A DNA stretch of 64,000 bases from Rhodobium gokarnense (GCF_025961475.1 NZ_JAOQNS010000004.1:372001-436000); one strand, 5' to 3'; positions 42,242-53,701 are shown, numbered from the stretch's first letter. Program-made: numbers and translations. The notes: generated from the letters alone by a model not told the origin.

Positions 42242-43618
42242 CTAGAAGAACTCGAGGCTGACGCGGAACATGCGCTCGACCTGGCGCACCCGGCCGCCGA
42301 CGGTGAAGATGACGACCCGGTCGTTGGCGAGGATCTGGGTGTCGCCGCGCGGGATGATGACGTTGCCGGCGCGGTAGATGGCGCCGATGCGGATGCCGTC
42401 GGGAACGTCGAGTTCGCGCAAGGGTTTGCCGACCAGCGGCGAGGTCTCCAGCGCCTCGGCCTCGATCACCTCGGCGCTGCCGTTCTGCAGCGAGTGGACG
42501 CCGCGGATGCGGCCGCGGCGGACGTGGCGCAGCACCTTGGAGACGGTGACGGCGCGCGGATTGATGTGGGCGTCGATGCCGAGGGCGCGGGCAAAGGCGT
42601 GGTAGCTGGTGTTGTTGATGAGGCAGAGATTGCGCCGGCAGCCGAGCTTCTTGGCCATGACGCTGGTCAGGATGTTGGCCTCGTCGTCATTGGTCAGCGC
42701 GATCATGGTGTCGGCGTGGCGCACGTCCGCTTCGGTGAGGATCGCCTGGTCGAGGGCGCTGCCGTGCAGGATCACCGTGCGCTTCAGGCCGTCGGCGATG
42801 TCGATGGCGCGCTCGCGCGAGGCCTCGATGATCTTGACCTTGGAGCCGGCGTGGCGCTGTTCCAGGGCCTTGGCGACGTAGAGCCCGATATTGCCGCCGC
42901 CGGCGACCACCACCCGGTTCGCCTCCGGTTCCTCGTGGCCGAAGATGCCGAGTGTCCGCGCCACCTGCTCGCGGCGCGCGGCGACATAGACGAGGTCGCC
43001 TTCCAGCATGGCGTCGTTGATATGCGGCACGAACAGGGTGTTGCCGCGGAAGATGCCGACGACGACGGCGCCGAGATCGGGAAACAGCTCGGTGAGCTGG
43101 CGAATCGGCGTGTCGACGATCGGGCAGTCCGGCTCGCAGACGACGCCGACGACGACGACCTTGTCGTCGGCAAAGCGCACGGTCTCCACAGCGCCCGGCA
43201 GGGCGAGGCGCCGCAGCACCATCTCGCCGACCTCGATCTCCGGCGAGATGATGACGTCGATCGGCATGTGGTCGCGGGAGAACAGGTCCTGCCAGTGCGG
43301 CTGCAGATAGCTCTGGGCGCGCACCCGGGCGACCTTGGTCGGCACCGCGAACAGCGAGTGCGCGACCTGGCAGGCGACCATGTTGACCTCGTCGTAGAGG
43401 GTGACGGCGATGATCATGTCGGCCTGGTCGGCGCCGGCCTGGGACAACACGTCCGGATGGGCGCCGTGGCCGACGAAGCCGCGCACGTCGAGCGCCTCGC
43501 GGATGCGGTTGATCAGTTCGGGCGAGGAATCGATGACGGTGACGTCGTTCTGCTCGGCCGCGAGCTTTTCGGCGATGCCGTAGCCGACCTGGCCGGCTCC
43601 GCAGACAATGACTCTCAT
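42242..43618 (-). CDS. trkA: Trk potassium system NAD-binding regulatory subunit
   Basis: 458 residues with two RCK halves. The first Rossmann motif is VCGAGQVGYGIAEKLA at the N-terminus; the second is VAGGGNIGLYVAKALE near residue 238. A TrkA-C domain follows each. It binds NAD(H)/nucleotides and gates TrkH on the cytoplasmic side. The ATG overlaps the stop of a six-codon reading frame. It lies downstream of ntrX, as is usual in this order. Confidence 0.95.
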   Translation of the reverse strand: MRVIVCGAGQVGYGIAEKLAAEQNDVTVIDSSPELINRIREALDVRGFVGHGAHPDVLSQAGADQADMIIAVTLYDEVNMVACQVAHSLFAVPTKVARVRAQSYLQPHWQDLFSRDHMPIDVIISPEIEVGEMVLRRLALPGAVETVRFADDKVVVVGVVCEPDCPIVDTPIRQLTELFPDLGAVVVGIFRGNTLFVPHINDAMLEGDLVYVAARREQVARTLGIFGHEEPEANRVVVAGGGNIGLYVAKALEQRHAGSKVKIIEASRERAIDIADGLKRTVILHGSALDQAILTEADVRHADTMIALTNDDEANILTSVMAKKLGCRRNLCLINNTSYHAFARALGIDAHINPRAVTVSKVLRHVRRGRIRGVHSLQNGSAEVIEAEALETSPLVGKPLRELDVPDGIRIGAIYRAGNVIIPRGDTQILANDRVVIFTVGGRVRQVERMFRVSLEFF

Positions 43619-43635
43619 GGGGTTGCGACTCTCAT
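43615..43635 (-). CDS. Six-codon leader frame overlapping the trkA start
   Basis: On the minus strand ATGAGAGTC occurs twice, 17 bases apart, at 43635 and at the trkA start 43618. The upstream copy opens a frame encoding MRVATP and stops at TGA 43617-43615, overlapping the trkA ATG as ATGA. A GAAAGGCG sequence precedes it. It could couple or throttle trkA initiation; that is inferred. Confidence 0.35.
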   Translation of the reverse strand: MRVATP

Positions 43636-43759
43636 GGACGGCGCCTTTCGCGCTTTTTGCTCCTGCCCTTTTAGCGGGTTAAAGGGGCGCACGAAACAGC
43701 GCAGGAACAGGAAAGCGACAACGCCGGGCGGGCCGCGCGGTTCCGCGGGGCCCCGATCG

Positions 43760-45127
43760 TCAGCCGAGGCCGAGGGATTTCAGCTTGCGGTGCAGGGCCG
43801 ATCTCTCCATGCCGACGAATTCCGCGGTGCGCGAGATGTTGCCGCCGAAACGGTCGATCTGGGCCTTCAGGTAGTCGCGCTCGAAGGCCTCGCGGGCGTT
43901 CCTCAGCGACATGGCGAGGAGATGCTCGCCGCCGGCGCTCGACGACAGCGAGGGCAGCATGGAGCCGACCTCGGCCGGCAGGAGGTCGGCGGTGATCGTC
44001 GCCTCCGGGTCGCCGCGGGTCAGGATCATCAGCCGCTCCACATTGTTGCGGAGCTGGCGGATGTTGCCGGGCCAGTCATGGGCCTGCAGGACGGCCATGG
44101 CGTCGTCGCCGATGCGCCGCTTCGGCAGGCCCGTCGCCACCGAGATCTGCTCCATGAAGAAGTCGACGAGGCCGGGGATGTCCTCGCGCCGCTCCGACAG
44201 GGACGGCACCCGGAGCGGCACCACGCCGAGCCGGTGGAACAGGTCCTCGCGGAACCGGCCTTCGGCGATCTCGGCCTCCAGGTTACGGGCGCTGGAGGAA
44301 ATGATGCGCACGTCGACATGGACCTTGGTGCCGCCATTGACGCGCTGGAACTTCTGGTCGACCAGCACGCGCAGGATCTTGCTCTGGGTCTCGCCGGGCA
44401 TGTCGGCAATTTCATCAAGGTACAGCGTGCCGCCATGGGCCTCTTCGAGCGCGCCGACCTTGCGCTGGGCGCCGCCTTCGGCCTCGATGCCGAACAGCTC
44501 CTCCTCCATGCGCTCCGGCGTGATGGTGGCCGCGTTGAGCACCACGAAGGGACCGGCCGCGCGGGCCGAGCGATTGTGGATGGTGCGCGCCACCAGCTCC
44601 TTGCCGGAGCCGGACGGGCCGGTGATCAGGATGCGGCTGTTGGTCGGCGCGACGCGCTCGATGGTCTGGCCGAGCTGGTTGATGACGGAGGAATCGCCGA
44701 CGAGCTGCAGCGCATCGCCGGAGCGCTGGCGCAGGTCCCTCACCTCACGCTTCAGCTTGGAGGCTTCCAGCGCGCGTTCCGCGATCAGCACCAGCCGGTC
44801 GGCCTTGAACGGCTTTTCGATATAGTCGTAGGCGCCGCGCTTGATGGCGGAGACGGCGGTCTCGATGTTGCCGTGGCCGGAGATCATCACCACCGGCAGT
44901 TCCGGATGCTGGGCCTTGATCTCGTCGAGGAGGCCGAGGCCGTCGAGGCGGCTGCCCTGCAGCCAGATGTCGAGGAAGGCGAGCGAGGGCCGGCGGTCGC
45001 CGATCGCGGCAAGGGCGCCGTCGGCGTCCGCCGCGGTGCGGGTCGCGTGTCCCTCGTCCTCCAGGATGCCGGCGACGAGGTCGCGGATGTCCGTTTCGTC
45101 GTCAACGATGAGAATATCGCTGGCCAT
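43760..45127 (-). CDS. ntrX: Response regulator NtrX
   Basis: 455 residues: receiver domain (Asp in LAFLDIWLQG), central AAA+ domain with Walker A GPSGSGKELVART and Walker B GTLYLDEIAD, and a Fis-type DNA-binding end (ISRTAEFVGMERSALHRKLK). The sigma-54 contact loop GAFTGA is missing; the region reads EELFGIEAEGGAQRKVGALE, so it should not activate sigma-54 promoters, as known for alphaproteobacterial NtrX. Its partner kinase NtrY is encoded directly upstream with a five-base gap. The pair is linked to nitrogen, redox and envelope control. Confidence 0.96.
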   Translation of the reverse strand: MASDILIVDDETDIRDLVAGILEDEGHATRTAADADGALAAIGDRRPSLAFLDIWLQGSRLDGLGLLDEIKAQHPELPVVMISGHGNIETAVSAIKRGAYDYIEKPFKADRLVLIAERALEASKLKREVRDLRQRSGDALQLVGDSSVINQLGQTIERVAPTNSRILITGPSGSGKELVARTIHNRSARAAGPFVVLNAATITPERMEEELFGIEAEGGAQRKVGALEEAHGGTLYLDEIADMPGETQSKILRVLVDQKFQRVNGGTKVHVDVRIISSSARNLEAEIAEGRFREDLFHRLGVVPLRVPSLSERREDIPGLVDFFMEQISVATGLPKRRIGDDAMAVLQAHDWPGNIRQLRNNVERLMILTRGDPEATITADLLPAEVGSMLPSLSSSAGGEHLLAMSLRNAREAFERDYLKAQIDRFGGNISRTAEFVGMERSALHRKLKSLGLG

Positions 45128-45132
45128 TGTGG

Positions 45133-47400
45133 TTATGCTCCCTCGGTCAGGCTTTCGGCGGCATCGGACGCGGCCGCGCCGCCGCCATTGACCAACAGTG
45201 TGAGACGGACCATGGCGCCGCTGCCGCCTTCGGCAACGGCCGGCGCGTCGCGCAACTCGATGCGCCCGCCATGTTCCTCGACGATCTTGCCGACGATGGC
45301 GAGGCCGAGGCCGGTGCCCTTCTCGCGCGTCGTCATGTAAGGCTCAAGCAACCGCTGGCGGTTTTCCTTCGGCCAGCCGATGCCGTTGTCGATGACGTCG
45401 ATGACGAAGCGCCCCCCCTCGCGGTGGACCCGCACGTGGATGTGGCCCTCGCGTTCGTCCACGGCGATTGCGGCCTCCACGGCCTCCGTGGCGTTCTTGA
45501 CGACATTGCCGACGGCCTGGCCGATCAGCCGGTGGTCGAAGCGGCCGATCATCGGCTGCTCCTCGAATTCGGTGGTGAACTCCACGTCCTGGCGGCCGAC
45601 GCCGACGAGGAACACAGCCTCGCTGACGGTGTCGGTGAGGTCGCGCTCCTCCATCACCGCCTTCGGCATGCGGGCGAAGGACGAGAACTCGTCGACCATG
45701 CGGCCGATGTCGCCGACCTGGCGCACGATGGTGTCGATGCACTGGTCGAACACGGTGCGGTCGTCCTCGATCTGCTTGCCGTAGCGGCGCTTGATGCGTT
45801 CGGCGGAAAGCTGGATCGGCGTCAGCGGGTTCTTGATCTCGTGGGCGATGCGGCGGGCGACGTCGGCCCAGGCGGTGGAGCGCTGGGCGGCGACGAGGTC
45901 GGTGATGTCGTCGAAGGTCAGCACCAGGCCGTGGTCGCGGCCGGCGGACTGCTCGCTGGTGGCCTGGACGGAGAACGTGCGCTCGCGGCCGTCGCGCACC
46001 AGCACGACCTCCTCGGTGCGGTTGCCGCTGGCCGCGGCGTGGGCGGCCGGGACGATGCCGGAGAATTCCGGCACGGCCTCGTCGATCGGCCGGCCGACCA
46101 GTTCGTCGAAGGAGAGCGCCAGCAGGTGCTGGGCGGAGTTGTTGGCGAGCGAGATGCGGCTGTCCTCGTCGATGCCGAGGACGCCGGCGGTCACGCCGGC
46201 CAGAACCGCCTCGGTGAAGCGGCGACGGCGGTCGATCTGGTCGTTGGCCGCGAGCAGCTCGCCGCGCTGGCTGCGAAGCTGCTTCATCATGGTGTTGAAG
46301 GTGTTGCCGAGCCGGAAGAGGTCCCCTTCCCGGCGCCCGATGGCGACCTCCACGTCCATGTTGCCGCGCGAGACCTGGTCGGCGGCGCCGATCAGCCGGC
46401 GGATCGGCGTCACCAGACGGTTGGCGAAGCCGAGGCCGATCCAGATGGCGGAGAGCAGCAGCACCAGGGTCATGCCCACATAGATCATGCCGAAGGCGAC
46501 CTGGACGCCGAACCGGCTCTCTTCCAGGCGGGCATATTCGGACGCCTTCTCCTTGGTGACACTCAGATACTCGACGACGCGGCTGTCCAGCGCCCGGGCG
46601 ATGTAGAGATAGGTGTCGACATAGCCGGTCAGCTTCATGACGCCGCCGACGAGGTTCGACGGCCCCGGCGCGATCAGCACCGGCTCGCCGTCCTCGGCGC
46701 GCTCCAGCACGCCCTTCGGCGGCATCAGCATCTTCACGTCGGGATCGATGATGGCGCTGGTGATGATGCTGCCGTCGGAGCCGAGGAGATAGGCGGCCGG
46801 GATCTGGCGCAGCGTGAGCTGGGTCTTGAGGAACAGGTCGAAGCGCAGCGGCTCCTCGTCATAGAGCGGCTTGGCGCGGGAAAAGTCCGAGGCCATGGCG
46901 ATGAGGTCGGAGCGCAGCACCCGCGTGTGTTCCTGCACATAGGCGTTGGCGACGGTGACCGCGTTGGAGACGATCTGGCGGGTGCGGTCCTGGAACCAGC
47001 GGTCGAGGCCGACATCTAGGGTGATCAGGGCGATGATGGCGACGATGATCGCCGGGATCGCCGCGATCAGGCTGAACAGCGTGACGATGCGCACATGCAG
47101 GCGCGCCGCGGCGCGGCCGCGCTGGCGGGCGAGCAGCAGGCTGCGGGCTTCCAGCGCGATGGTGACCAGCAGGATGACGACGAGGATGCCGTTGATGACC
47201 ATCGCCGCCCGGATCACTTCCGGCGTCGGGTTGATGGGCGACAGGCCGGTCAGGACGATGAACGAAATGGTCGCCGCGAACAGCGCCACCACCACGGTGA
47301 TGAGGCCGATGCGCCGGACCAGGCGGCGTCCGTCGCCGCCCGAGCCGGTGCGCTGGTCGGTCTGTCTGGAAGCGTCCGATGGGGTGGCCGAAGAGGTCAT
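45133..47400 (-). CDS. ntrY: Membrane sensor histidine kinase NtrY
   Basis: 755 residues. N-terminal transmembrane helices (four predicted) flank a periplasmic sensor region, followed by HAMP (NRLVTPIRRLIGAADQVSRG), a PAS domain around 400-500, and the HisKA box HEIKNPLTPIQLSAERIKRR. The ATPase motifs are NVVKNATEAVE, DNGIGWP and GTGLGLAIV. It phosphorylates NtrX. It starts 179 bases after ntrC, beyond a hairpin, so the NtrYX pair may have its own promoter. Confidence 0.95.
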   Translation of the reverse strand: MTSSATPSDASRQTDQRTGSGGDGRRLVRRIGLITVVVALFAATISFIVLTGLSPINPTPEVIRAAMVINGILVVILLVTIALEARSLLLARQRGRAAARLHVRIVTLFSLIAAIPAIIVAIIALITLDVGLDRWFQDRTRQIVSNAVTVANAYVQEHTRVLRSDLIAMASDFSRAKPLYDEEPLRFDLFLKTQLTLRQIPAAYLLGSDGSIITSAIIDPDVKMLMPPKGVLERAEDGEPVLIAPGPSNLVGGVMKLTGYVDTYLYIARALDSRVVEYLSVTKEKASEYARLEESRFGVQVAFGMIYVGMTLVLLLSAIWIGLGFANRLVTPIRRLIGAADQVSRGNMDVEVAIGRREGDLFRLGNTFNTMMKQLRSQRGELLAANDQIDRRRRFTEAVLAGVTAGVLGIDEDSRISLANNSAQHLLALSFDELVGRPIDEAVPEFSGIVPAAHAAASGNRTEEVVLVRDGRERTFSVQATSEQSAGRDHGLVLTFDDITDLVAAQRSTAWADVARRIAHEIKNPLTPIQLSAERIKRRYGKQIEDDRTVFDQCIDTIVRQVGDIGRMVDEFSSFARMPKAVMEERDLTDTVSEAVFLVGVGRQDVEFTTEFEEQPMIGRFDHRLIGQAVGNVVKNATEAVEAAIAVDEREGHIHVRVHREGGRFVIDVIDNGIGWPKENRQRLLEPYMTTREKGTGLGLAIVGKIVEEHGGRIELRDAPAVAEGGSGAMVRLTLLVNGGGAAASDAAESLTEGA

Positions 47401-47535
47401 GCGCGGCAGAAGGCCCGTGGCAGTCGTCGGTGAAGGCGGGTCCGATGATTCCGGAAAGTCGCAATCCTACAACAATGTTGCGAAAATGCGACAGAAGCGG
47501 GGCAGAAAACTTTACCGGCGCGCATGCGAACGCCC

Positions 47536-47557
47536 CCGGGCGGCCGAAGCCGCCCGG
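47536..47557 (-). terminator. UUCG-capped hairpin after ntrC
   Basis: On the minus strand CCGGGCGGC and GCCGCCCGG form a perfect nine-pair stem closed by the unusually stable C(UUCG)G tetraloop. It lies 22 bases beyond the ntrC stop and 135 bases before ntrY. No U-run follows, so partial termination or 3'-end protection is more likely than full termination. Confidence 0.6.
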
Positions 47558-47579
47558 TTACGCCCTCGCCTGAGGCGTC

Positions 47580-49018
<1,439 letters not shown>

Positions 49019-49022
<4 letters not shown>

Positions 49023-50155
49023 TGGGTGTCTCCGGCGTCGCCCGCGGTGGCGGGCGTAAAGGCTGGCAGGAGGATGCGGAAGACGGTCATGCCCGATTTC
49101 ATGTCACATTCTATGACGCCGCCATGGTCGCCGACGATCTTGGCGACGAGGGCAAGGCCGAGGCCGGTGCCGTTGGTCTTGGTGGTGACGAACGGGTCGA
49201 ACAGATGCGGCAAGAGATCTTCGGAGACGCCGGGGCCGTTGTCCTTGACGCAGAATTCCAGCGGCAGGCTGACCTTTTCCGCGCTGCCCGGGACGGACAG
49301 CCGGATGCCCGGCCGGAACGCGGTCGACAGCTCGATCTCGCCGTCGGGCCGGTCCTTGACCGCCTCGCAGGCGTTCTTGATGAGGTTGAGGAAGACCTGG
49401 ATGAGCTGGTCGGAATTGGCCCAGACCGGCGGCAGCGACGGGTCGTAGTCCTCGCGGATCGTGACGTCCCGGGCAAAGCCGGTGGTGGCGACCCGCTTCA
49501 CCCGGTCGAGCACGACATGGATGTTGACCGGCGCGCGCTCCACCGGGCGCTCGTCGGAAAAGACGTCCATGCGGTCGACGAGCTTGACGATGCGGTCGGC
49601 CTCGGCGGTGATGAGCTGGGTCAGCGCCCGGTCCTCGTCGCCGACGGACTGCTCCAGGAGTTGGGCGGCGCCGCGGATGCCCGACAGCGGGTTCTTGATC
49701 TCGTGGGCGAGCATGGACGCAAGGCCCATGACCGAACGGGCGGCGCCGCGATGGGTGAGCTGCCGGTCGATCTTGTCGGCCATGGAGCGTTCCTGCAGCA
49801 TGACGACGGTGCCGGGCTGGCGATTTATCAGCGGTGCGGCATGGATGTCGACGATGCGCTCCGAGCCGATGCGGGGCGAGGAAATGTCGACCCGGTAGCC
49901 GTTGACCGGGGTGCCCCGGCGCACGACTTCGTCGATCAGCGCCAGCACCGGGCTGCCGAAGGGCACGAAATAGGACAGGCCATGCTTGCGCAGGCTGGAA
50001 AGGCTCGCCTGGAAAAAGGACTGGGCCGAATCGTTCGCCGTGATGATGCTCATGTCCTCGTCGACGAGCAGCACCGGATGCGGCAGGGCGTTGATGATGG
50101 CGGTCGCCTGCACTTCGCTGGCACCGTTGGCGGAGGCGTTCTTGCGGTTCAGCAT
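49019..50155 (-). CDS. ntrB: Nitrogen regulation histidine kinase NtrB
   Basis: 378 residues, soluble. A PAS domain occupies about 20-130, the His box is [20 protein letters not shown], and the ATPase lobe has [19 protein letters not shown] and [12 protein letters not shown]. With PII proteins it sets NtrC phosphorylation by nitrogen status. The ATG at 50155 overlaps the dusB stop by one base (TGATG), so dusB-ntrB-ntrC form one transcript, as in many relatives. Confidence 0.97.
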
Positions 50156-51171
50156 CAGGCGGCATCCCGTCGTTCGGCCGCGTCGAACCAGCACGTCAGC
50201 AGCGCGCGCACGCTGTCGGGGTTCTCTGCAGTCAGAATGTCCCTGCGCAGGGCTTTTGCGTCGGCGTCGCTGCGCGGGCTGGCGTCCATGTACCAGGCAA
50301 GATGCTTGCGGGCGGCGCGAAGGCCGAGGTCGACGCCGTAGTGGTCGAGGATGCCCTCATAGTGTTCGGCGACGATCACCGCGATCTCGTCATTGGCCGG
50401 CTCGGCCGGGGCGACGCCGGTCGAAAGATACCGTGCAACGGCGCCGGGGAACCAGGGGCGCCCATAGGCGCCGCGCCCGATCATGATGCCGTCGGCGCCG
50501 GACTGGCTGAGCATTTCGGCGGCATCTTCGAAGCTTTCGCAGTCGCCATTGGCGATGACGGGAATGGAGACGGCCTGCTTGACCGCGGCAATGGCCTTCC
50601 AGTCGGCCCTGCCCTTGTAGAACTGGCAGCGCGTGCGGCCATGGACGGTGACGAGGGCAACGCCGGCCTTTTCGGCGCGCCGTGCAAGCTCCGGCGCGTT
50701 GAGATTCTCGTCGTCCCAGCCTAGGCGCATCTTGACGGTGACAGGCACTTTGACCGCGCCGACCACGGCCTCGATCAGCCGCGTTGCGTGTTCGAGATCG
50801 CGCATCAGGGCCGAGCCGGCATAGCCGGTCGTCACGCGCTTGGACGGGCAGCCCATATTGATGTCGAGGAGGTCGGCGCCGGCGGCTTCCAGGCGGCGGG
50901 CGCTTTCGGCGAGTGCCGTCGCCTCGCGCCCGGCAAGCTGTACCGCGTGGGGGGCGACGCCGGCCGATTCGGCGCGCAAATGGGCCTCCTCACCGCCGGT
51001 GATCAGTTCGTTGCTTGCCACCATTTCCGAAATCACCAGACCCGCGCCGAAGCGATGCGCCAGCCGCCGGAACGGCGCATCGGTAATGCCCGCCATCGGC
51101 GCCAGGAATACGGCATTTTTCAGCCGCAGATCACCGATCGTGGGAGCGTGGTTCCACACGGTCCGTCGCAT
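50155..51171 (-). CDS. dusB: tRNA-dihydrouridine synthase DusB
   Basis: 338 residues from [10 protein letters not shown]. An FMN-dependent TIM barrel: [36 protein letters not shown] (with the catalytic Cys in GCP), [16 protein letters not shown] and [21 protein letters not shown]. It reduces uridines in the tRNA D-loop. The start at 51171 follows AAGTGAG; the frame is open to 51285 without support. First gene of the dusB-ntrBC operon, divergent from ispDF. Confidence 0.95.
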   Translation of the reverse strand: MRRTVWNHAPTIGDLRLKNAVFLAPMAGITDAPFRRLAHRFGAGLVISEMVASNELITGGEEAHLRAESAGVAPHAVQLAGREATALAESARRLEAAGADLLDINMGCPSKRVTTGYAGSALMRDLEHATRLIEAVVGAVKVPVTVKMRLGWDDENLNAPELARRAEKAGVALVTVHGRTRCQFYKGRADWKAIAAVKQAVSIPVIANGDCESFEDAAEMLSQSGADGIMIGRGAYGRPWFPGAVARYLSTGVAPAEPANDEIAVIVAEHYEGILDHYGVDLGLRAARKHLAWYMDASPRSDADAKALRRDILTAENPDSVRALLTCWFDAAERRDAA

Positions 51172-51350
51172 GCTTTTGCTCACTTCATAGGCAGATATAC
51201 GGGCTGCACTGATATTAGTCAATGCGACGCCTTGACGGCGTGACGATGCGCGGCATTCCTGCAACATATGCGCCCGCCGCCGCATCGTGATATGGAACGA
51301 TCACATAGCAAATTAATGGCCCCGAACCACTCACATTTTCCGTGTCGCCC

Positions 51351-52583
51351 ATGAAAATCGACGAAAACACGACGGTCGCCGTCCTGCTGGTTGCCGCCGG
51401 ACGCGGATCGCGGGCCGCCACCGCCTCCGACACCAGCCCCAAACAATATCGCACAATTGGTGGCGTTTCGGTTATCGCCCGCTCGATCAAGGTGTTCCAG
51501 GACCATCCGCGCGTCGGGCCGGTCGTTGCCGTCATCCACCGGGACGACGGCGCGGCCTTCACAGAGGCGACCGGCGAGGCCGGCCGGGACGTTGCGACCG
51601 TTCCGGGCGGCGCCACGCGACAGGCCTCGGTGCTGTGCGGGCTGGAGCACCTTGCGTCCCTCCCCGCCCCGCCGGACATCGTCCTCATCCACGACGCCGT
51701 GCGCCCGTTCGTCGCCCCGTCGGTGATCGACGACGTCATCCTGGCGCTTGGCGACAGCGAGGGCGCGATCGCCGCCCTGCCCGCCATCGAGACGCTAAAG
51801 ACCGAGACCGAGAACGGGCATATCGCCAAAACCGTGCCGCGGGCCGGCGTCTGGTCGGCGCAGACGCCCCAGGGCTTCCATTTCGCGCCGATCCTTGCCG
51901 CCCATCGCGCCGCCGCCGAATCGGAGCGCTCCGACTTCACCGACGACGCTGCGGTGGCCGAATGGTACGGTGCGGCCGTGCGGCTCGTCGCCGGCAACCG
52001 CGACAACGTCAAGCTGACAACGGCGGGAGACCTCGCCAGCGCCGACCGGAGACTGAAGATGGAAGCGCTGATGCACATGGCCGACATAAGGGTCGGCTCC
52101 GGCTTCGACGTCCATGCCTTCGTGGAGGGCTCCGAAGTCATCCTCGGCGGCGTCGCGATCCCGCACGACAAGCGCCTCAGCGGCCATTCGGACGCGGACG
52201 TCGCCATGCATGCCGTGACCGACGCGCTCTTCGGCGCGCTCGGCGACGGCGATATCGGCAGCCACTTCCCGCCCTCCGAGCCGGAATGGAAGGGAGCGGC
52301 CTCAAGAATCTTCCTGGAAAAGGCGGTCTCGCTCGTTCAGGAACGTGGCGGCGGCATCGCCCATATCGACGTGACGATCATCTGCGAGGCGCCGAAGATC
52401 GGCCCGCACCGGGACGCGATCAGGGAGAGCCTGGCCGCACTCTGCGGCCTTGCCGTGGAGCGGGTCTCGGTGAAGGCGACGACGACGGAGAAGCTCGGCT
52501 TCACCGGCCGCAAGGAAGGCATCGCCGCCCAGGCGACCGCCACCATTCGCCTGCCCTTCGACGACGGTGCCGCCGATGGCTGA
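51351..52583 (+). CDS. ispDF: Bifunctional MEP-pathway enzyme IspD/IspF
   Basis: 410 residues. The N-terminal IspD half (to ~235) has the CTP-binding motif [11 protein letters not shown] and DAVRPFV. The C-terminal IspF half starts at [11 protein letters not shown] with metal ligands DVH and [11 protein letters not shown]. The fused enzyme makes 4-diphosphocytidyl-methylerythritol and, after IspE, the 2,4-cyclodiphosphate for isoprenoids. Fusion is common in Hyphomicrobiales. The start is ATG 51351 (or GTG 51342). The end overlaps the next gene by eight bases. Confidence 0.97.
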   Translation: MKIDENTTVAVLLVAAGRGSRAATASDTSPKQYRTIGGVSVIARSIKVFQDHPRVGPVVAVIHRDDGAAFTEATGEAGRDVATVPGGATRQASVLCGLEHLASLPAPPDIVLIHDAVRPFVAPSVIDDVILALGDSEGAIAALPAIETLKTETENGHIAKTVPRAGVWSAQTPQGFHFAPILAAHRAAAESERSDFTDDAAVAEWYGAAVRLVAGNRDNVKLTTAGDLASADRRLKMEALMHMADIRVGSGFDVHAFVEGSEVILGGVAIPHDKRLSGHSDADVAMHAVTDALFGALGDGDIGSHFPPSEPEWKGAASRIFLEKAVSLVQERGGGIAHIDVTIICEAPKIGPHRDAIRESLAALCGLAVERVSVKATTTEKLGFTGRKEGIAAQATATIRLPFDDGAADG

Positions 52584-53073
52584 CGACGACCTCAAGGCGC
52601 TCGCAGCCACCGTACTTCAGGCGTGCCGCGCCAAGGGCCTGATGGCGGCGACGGCCGAGAGCTGCACCGGCGGGCTGATCGCCGCCATGCTGACGGAGGT
52701 CGCCGGCTCGTCGGATGTGGTGGAGCGCGGCTTCGTCACCTATTCCAACGAGGCCAAGACCGAAATGCTCGGCGTTCCGGCTGACCTCATCGAGGCCCAG
52801 GGCGCCGTCAGCGAAGCGGTGGCGCGGGCGATGGCGGAGGGAGCGATCGCGCACTCCCGCGCCGATATCGCCGTTGCCGTTACCGGCGTTGCCGGGCCCG
52901 GTGGCGGCTCGCCGGAAAAGCCGGTCGGCCTCGTCCACCTGGCGGCAAGCCGGCGGGGCGGCCAAACAGTGCATCTGGAGCGGCGCTACGGCGACATCGG
53001 CCGCGCCGAGGTGCGCGCCGCGACCGTCGTCGATGCCTTGTTGCTGATCGAGAAGCTGGCCGTCGGCGGCTAG
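52576..53073 (+). CDS. pncC: CinA-type nicotinamide-nucleotide amidase (PncC)
   Basis: 165 residues, the stand-alone C-terminal CinA domain. It has the nucleophile region [15 protein letters not shown], followed by [12 protein letters not shown] and [17 protein letters not shown]. It deamidates nicotinamide mononucleotide in the pyridine-nucleotide cycle. The N-terminal molybdopterin-binding-like CinA domain is absent. The ATG overlaps the ispDF stop, so the genes are coupled. The TAG stop touches a repeat hairpin. Confidence 0.93.
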   Translation: MADDDLKALAATVLQACRAKGLMAATAESCTGGLIAAMLTEVAGSSDVVERGFVTYSNEAKTEMLGVPADLIEAQGAVSEAVARAMAEGAIAHSRADIAVAVTGVAGPGGGSPEKPVGLVHLAASRRGGQTVHLERRYGDIGRAEVRAATVVDALLLIEKLAVGG

Positions 53074-53074
53074 A

Positions 53075-53119
53075 GCGTATTCCCGAAAAGTGGAAACCAG
53101 TTTTCGGATAAGAATACGC
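53075..53119. repeat. Palindromic interspersed repeat (CCGAAAA/TTTTCGG type)
   Basis: GCGTATTC-CCGAAAA (53075-53089) is matched by TTTTCGG and GAATACGC (53101-53107 and 53112-53119) around GTGGAAACCA. The core CCCGAAAAGTGGAAACC, followed by GGTTTTCGG-like sequence, is recognisable as a short palindromic element scattered through Hyphomicrobiales genomes between genes. It follows the pncC stop directly. Confidence 0.7.
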
Positions 53120-53133
53120 ATCAAAACAACAAG

Positions 53134-53177
53134 CTAGAGCGTTTCGGGCGATTCCGTAATCGCATGAAATGCTCTAG
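53134..53177. repeat. Second palindromic element (CTAGAGC ends)
   Basis: CTAGAGCGTTTC (53134-53145) faces GAAATGCTCTAG (53166-53177), with an inner stem GCGATT/AATCGC (53148-53153 and 53158-53163). It lies between the convergent pncC and coq10 genes and, with the element before it, could serve as a bidirectional transcription end. The TAGAGC ends are shared with the neighbouring repeat. Confidence 0.65.
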
Positions 53178-53192
53178 GCGTTCCCGCCGGCC

Positions 53193-53684
53193 TCAGGGGC
53201 TTACAGTGGAGGGCCGCGCCATCCGCTGGTCGTGGATGCCGTAGAGTTCGTCGGCGCGCTTCTCGAAGGCCGTCGAAAACATCCGGAACGCCTTGTCGAA
53301 GACGGTGCCCATCACCGCGCTCAGCATGCGCGAGCGGAACTCGTAGCTGATGAAGAAGCCGACGTCGCAATTGTGCTCGGGCAGGTCGTCGAACTTCCAG
53401 CGGTTGTGCAGGTATTTGAACGGGCCGTCGAGATATTCGACCTCGATGGTCATGTCGCCGCGATTGAGGGTCGCGCGCGAGGTGAAGCTCTCGCGGATCA
53501 CCTTATAGGCGACCGTCATGTCGGCGACGATGACGTCGCAGGAGGGCGACACCACCTTCCTGCCGCGCAGGCGCGCGGCCTGGCACAGTGGCAGGAACTT
53601 CGGATAGTTCTCCACGTCCGCGACCAATTCGAACATGTTCTCGGCGGTGTGGCGAACCCGTCGGGTCGTTTCAAATTCCGGCAT
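53193..53684 (-). CDS. Coq10/RatA-family START-domain protein
   Basis: 163 residues. A single polyketide-cyclase/START domain: VRHTAENMFELVADVENYPK, then FLPLCQAARL and a final helix DKAFRMFSTAFEKRADELYG. Coq10 homologues bind ubiquinone and support respiration; the related RatA acts on ribosomes. The position after lipA, near pdh genes, is conserved and favours the quinone role, though this is inferred. It follows lipA by 17 bases. Confidence 0.88.
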   Translation of the reverse strand: MPEFETTRRVRHTAENMFELVADVENYPKFLPLCQAARLRGRKVVSPSCDVIVADMTVAYKVIRESFTSRATLNRGDMTIEVEYLDGPFKYLHNRWKFDDLPEHNCDVGFFISYEFRSRMLSAVMGTVFDKAFRMFSTAFEKRADELYGIHDQRMARPSTVSP

Positions 53685-53701
53685 TGGTCATCCGATTGGG
53701 A

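Noticed and set aside
42494-45340. A 948-codon plus-strand frame opposite trkA and ntrX.
   Set aside because: It runs antisense to two well-supported genes, has an Asp/Gly/Ala-rich composition and no recognisable domain.
45127-47019. A 630-codon plus-strand frame opposite ntrY.
   Set aside because: Antisense shadow of ntrY with no domain or plausible start context.
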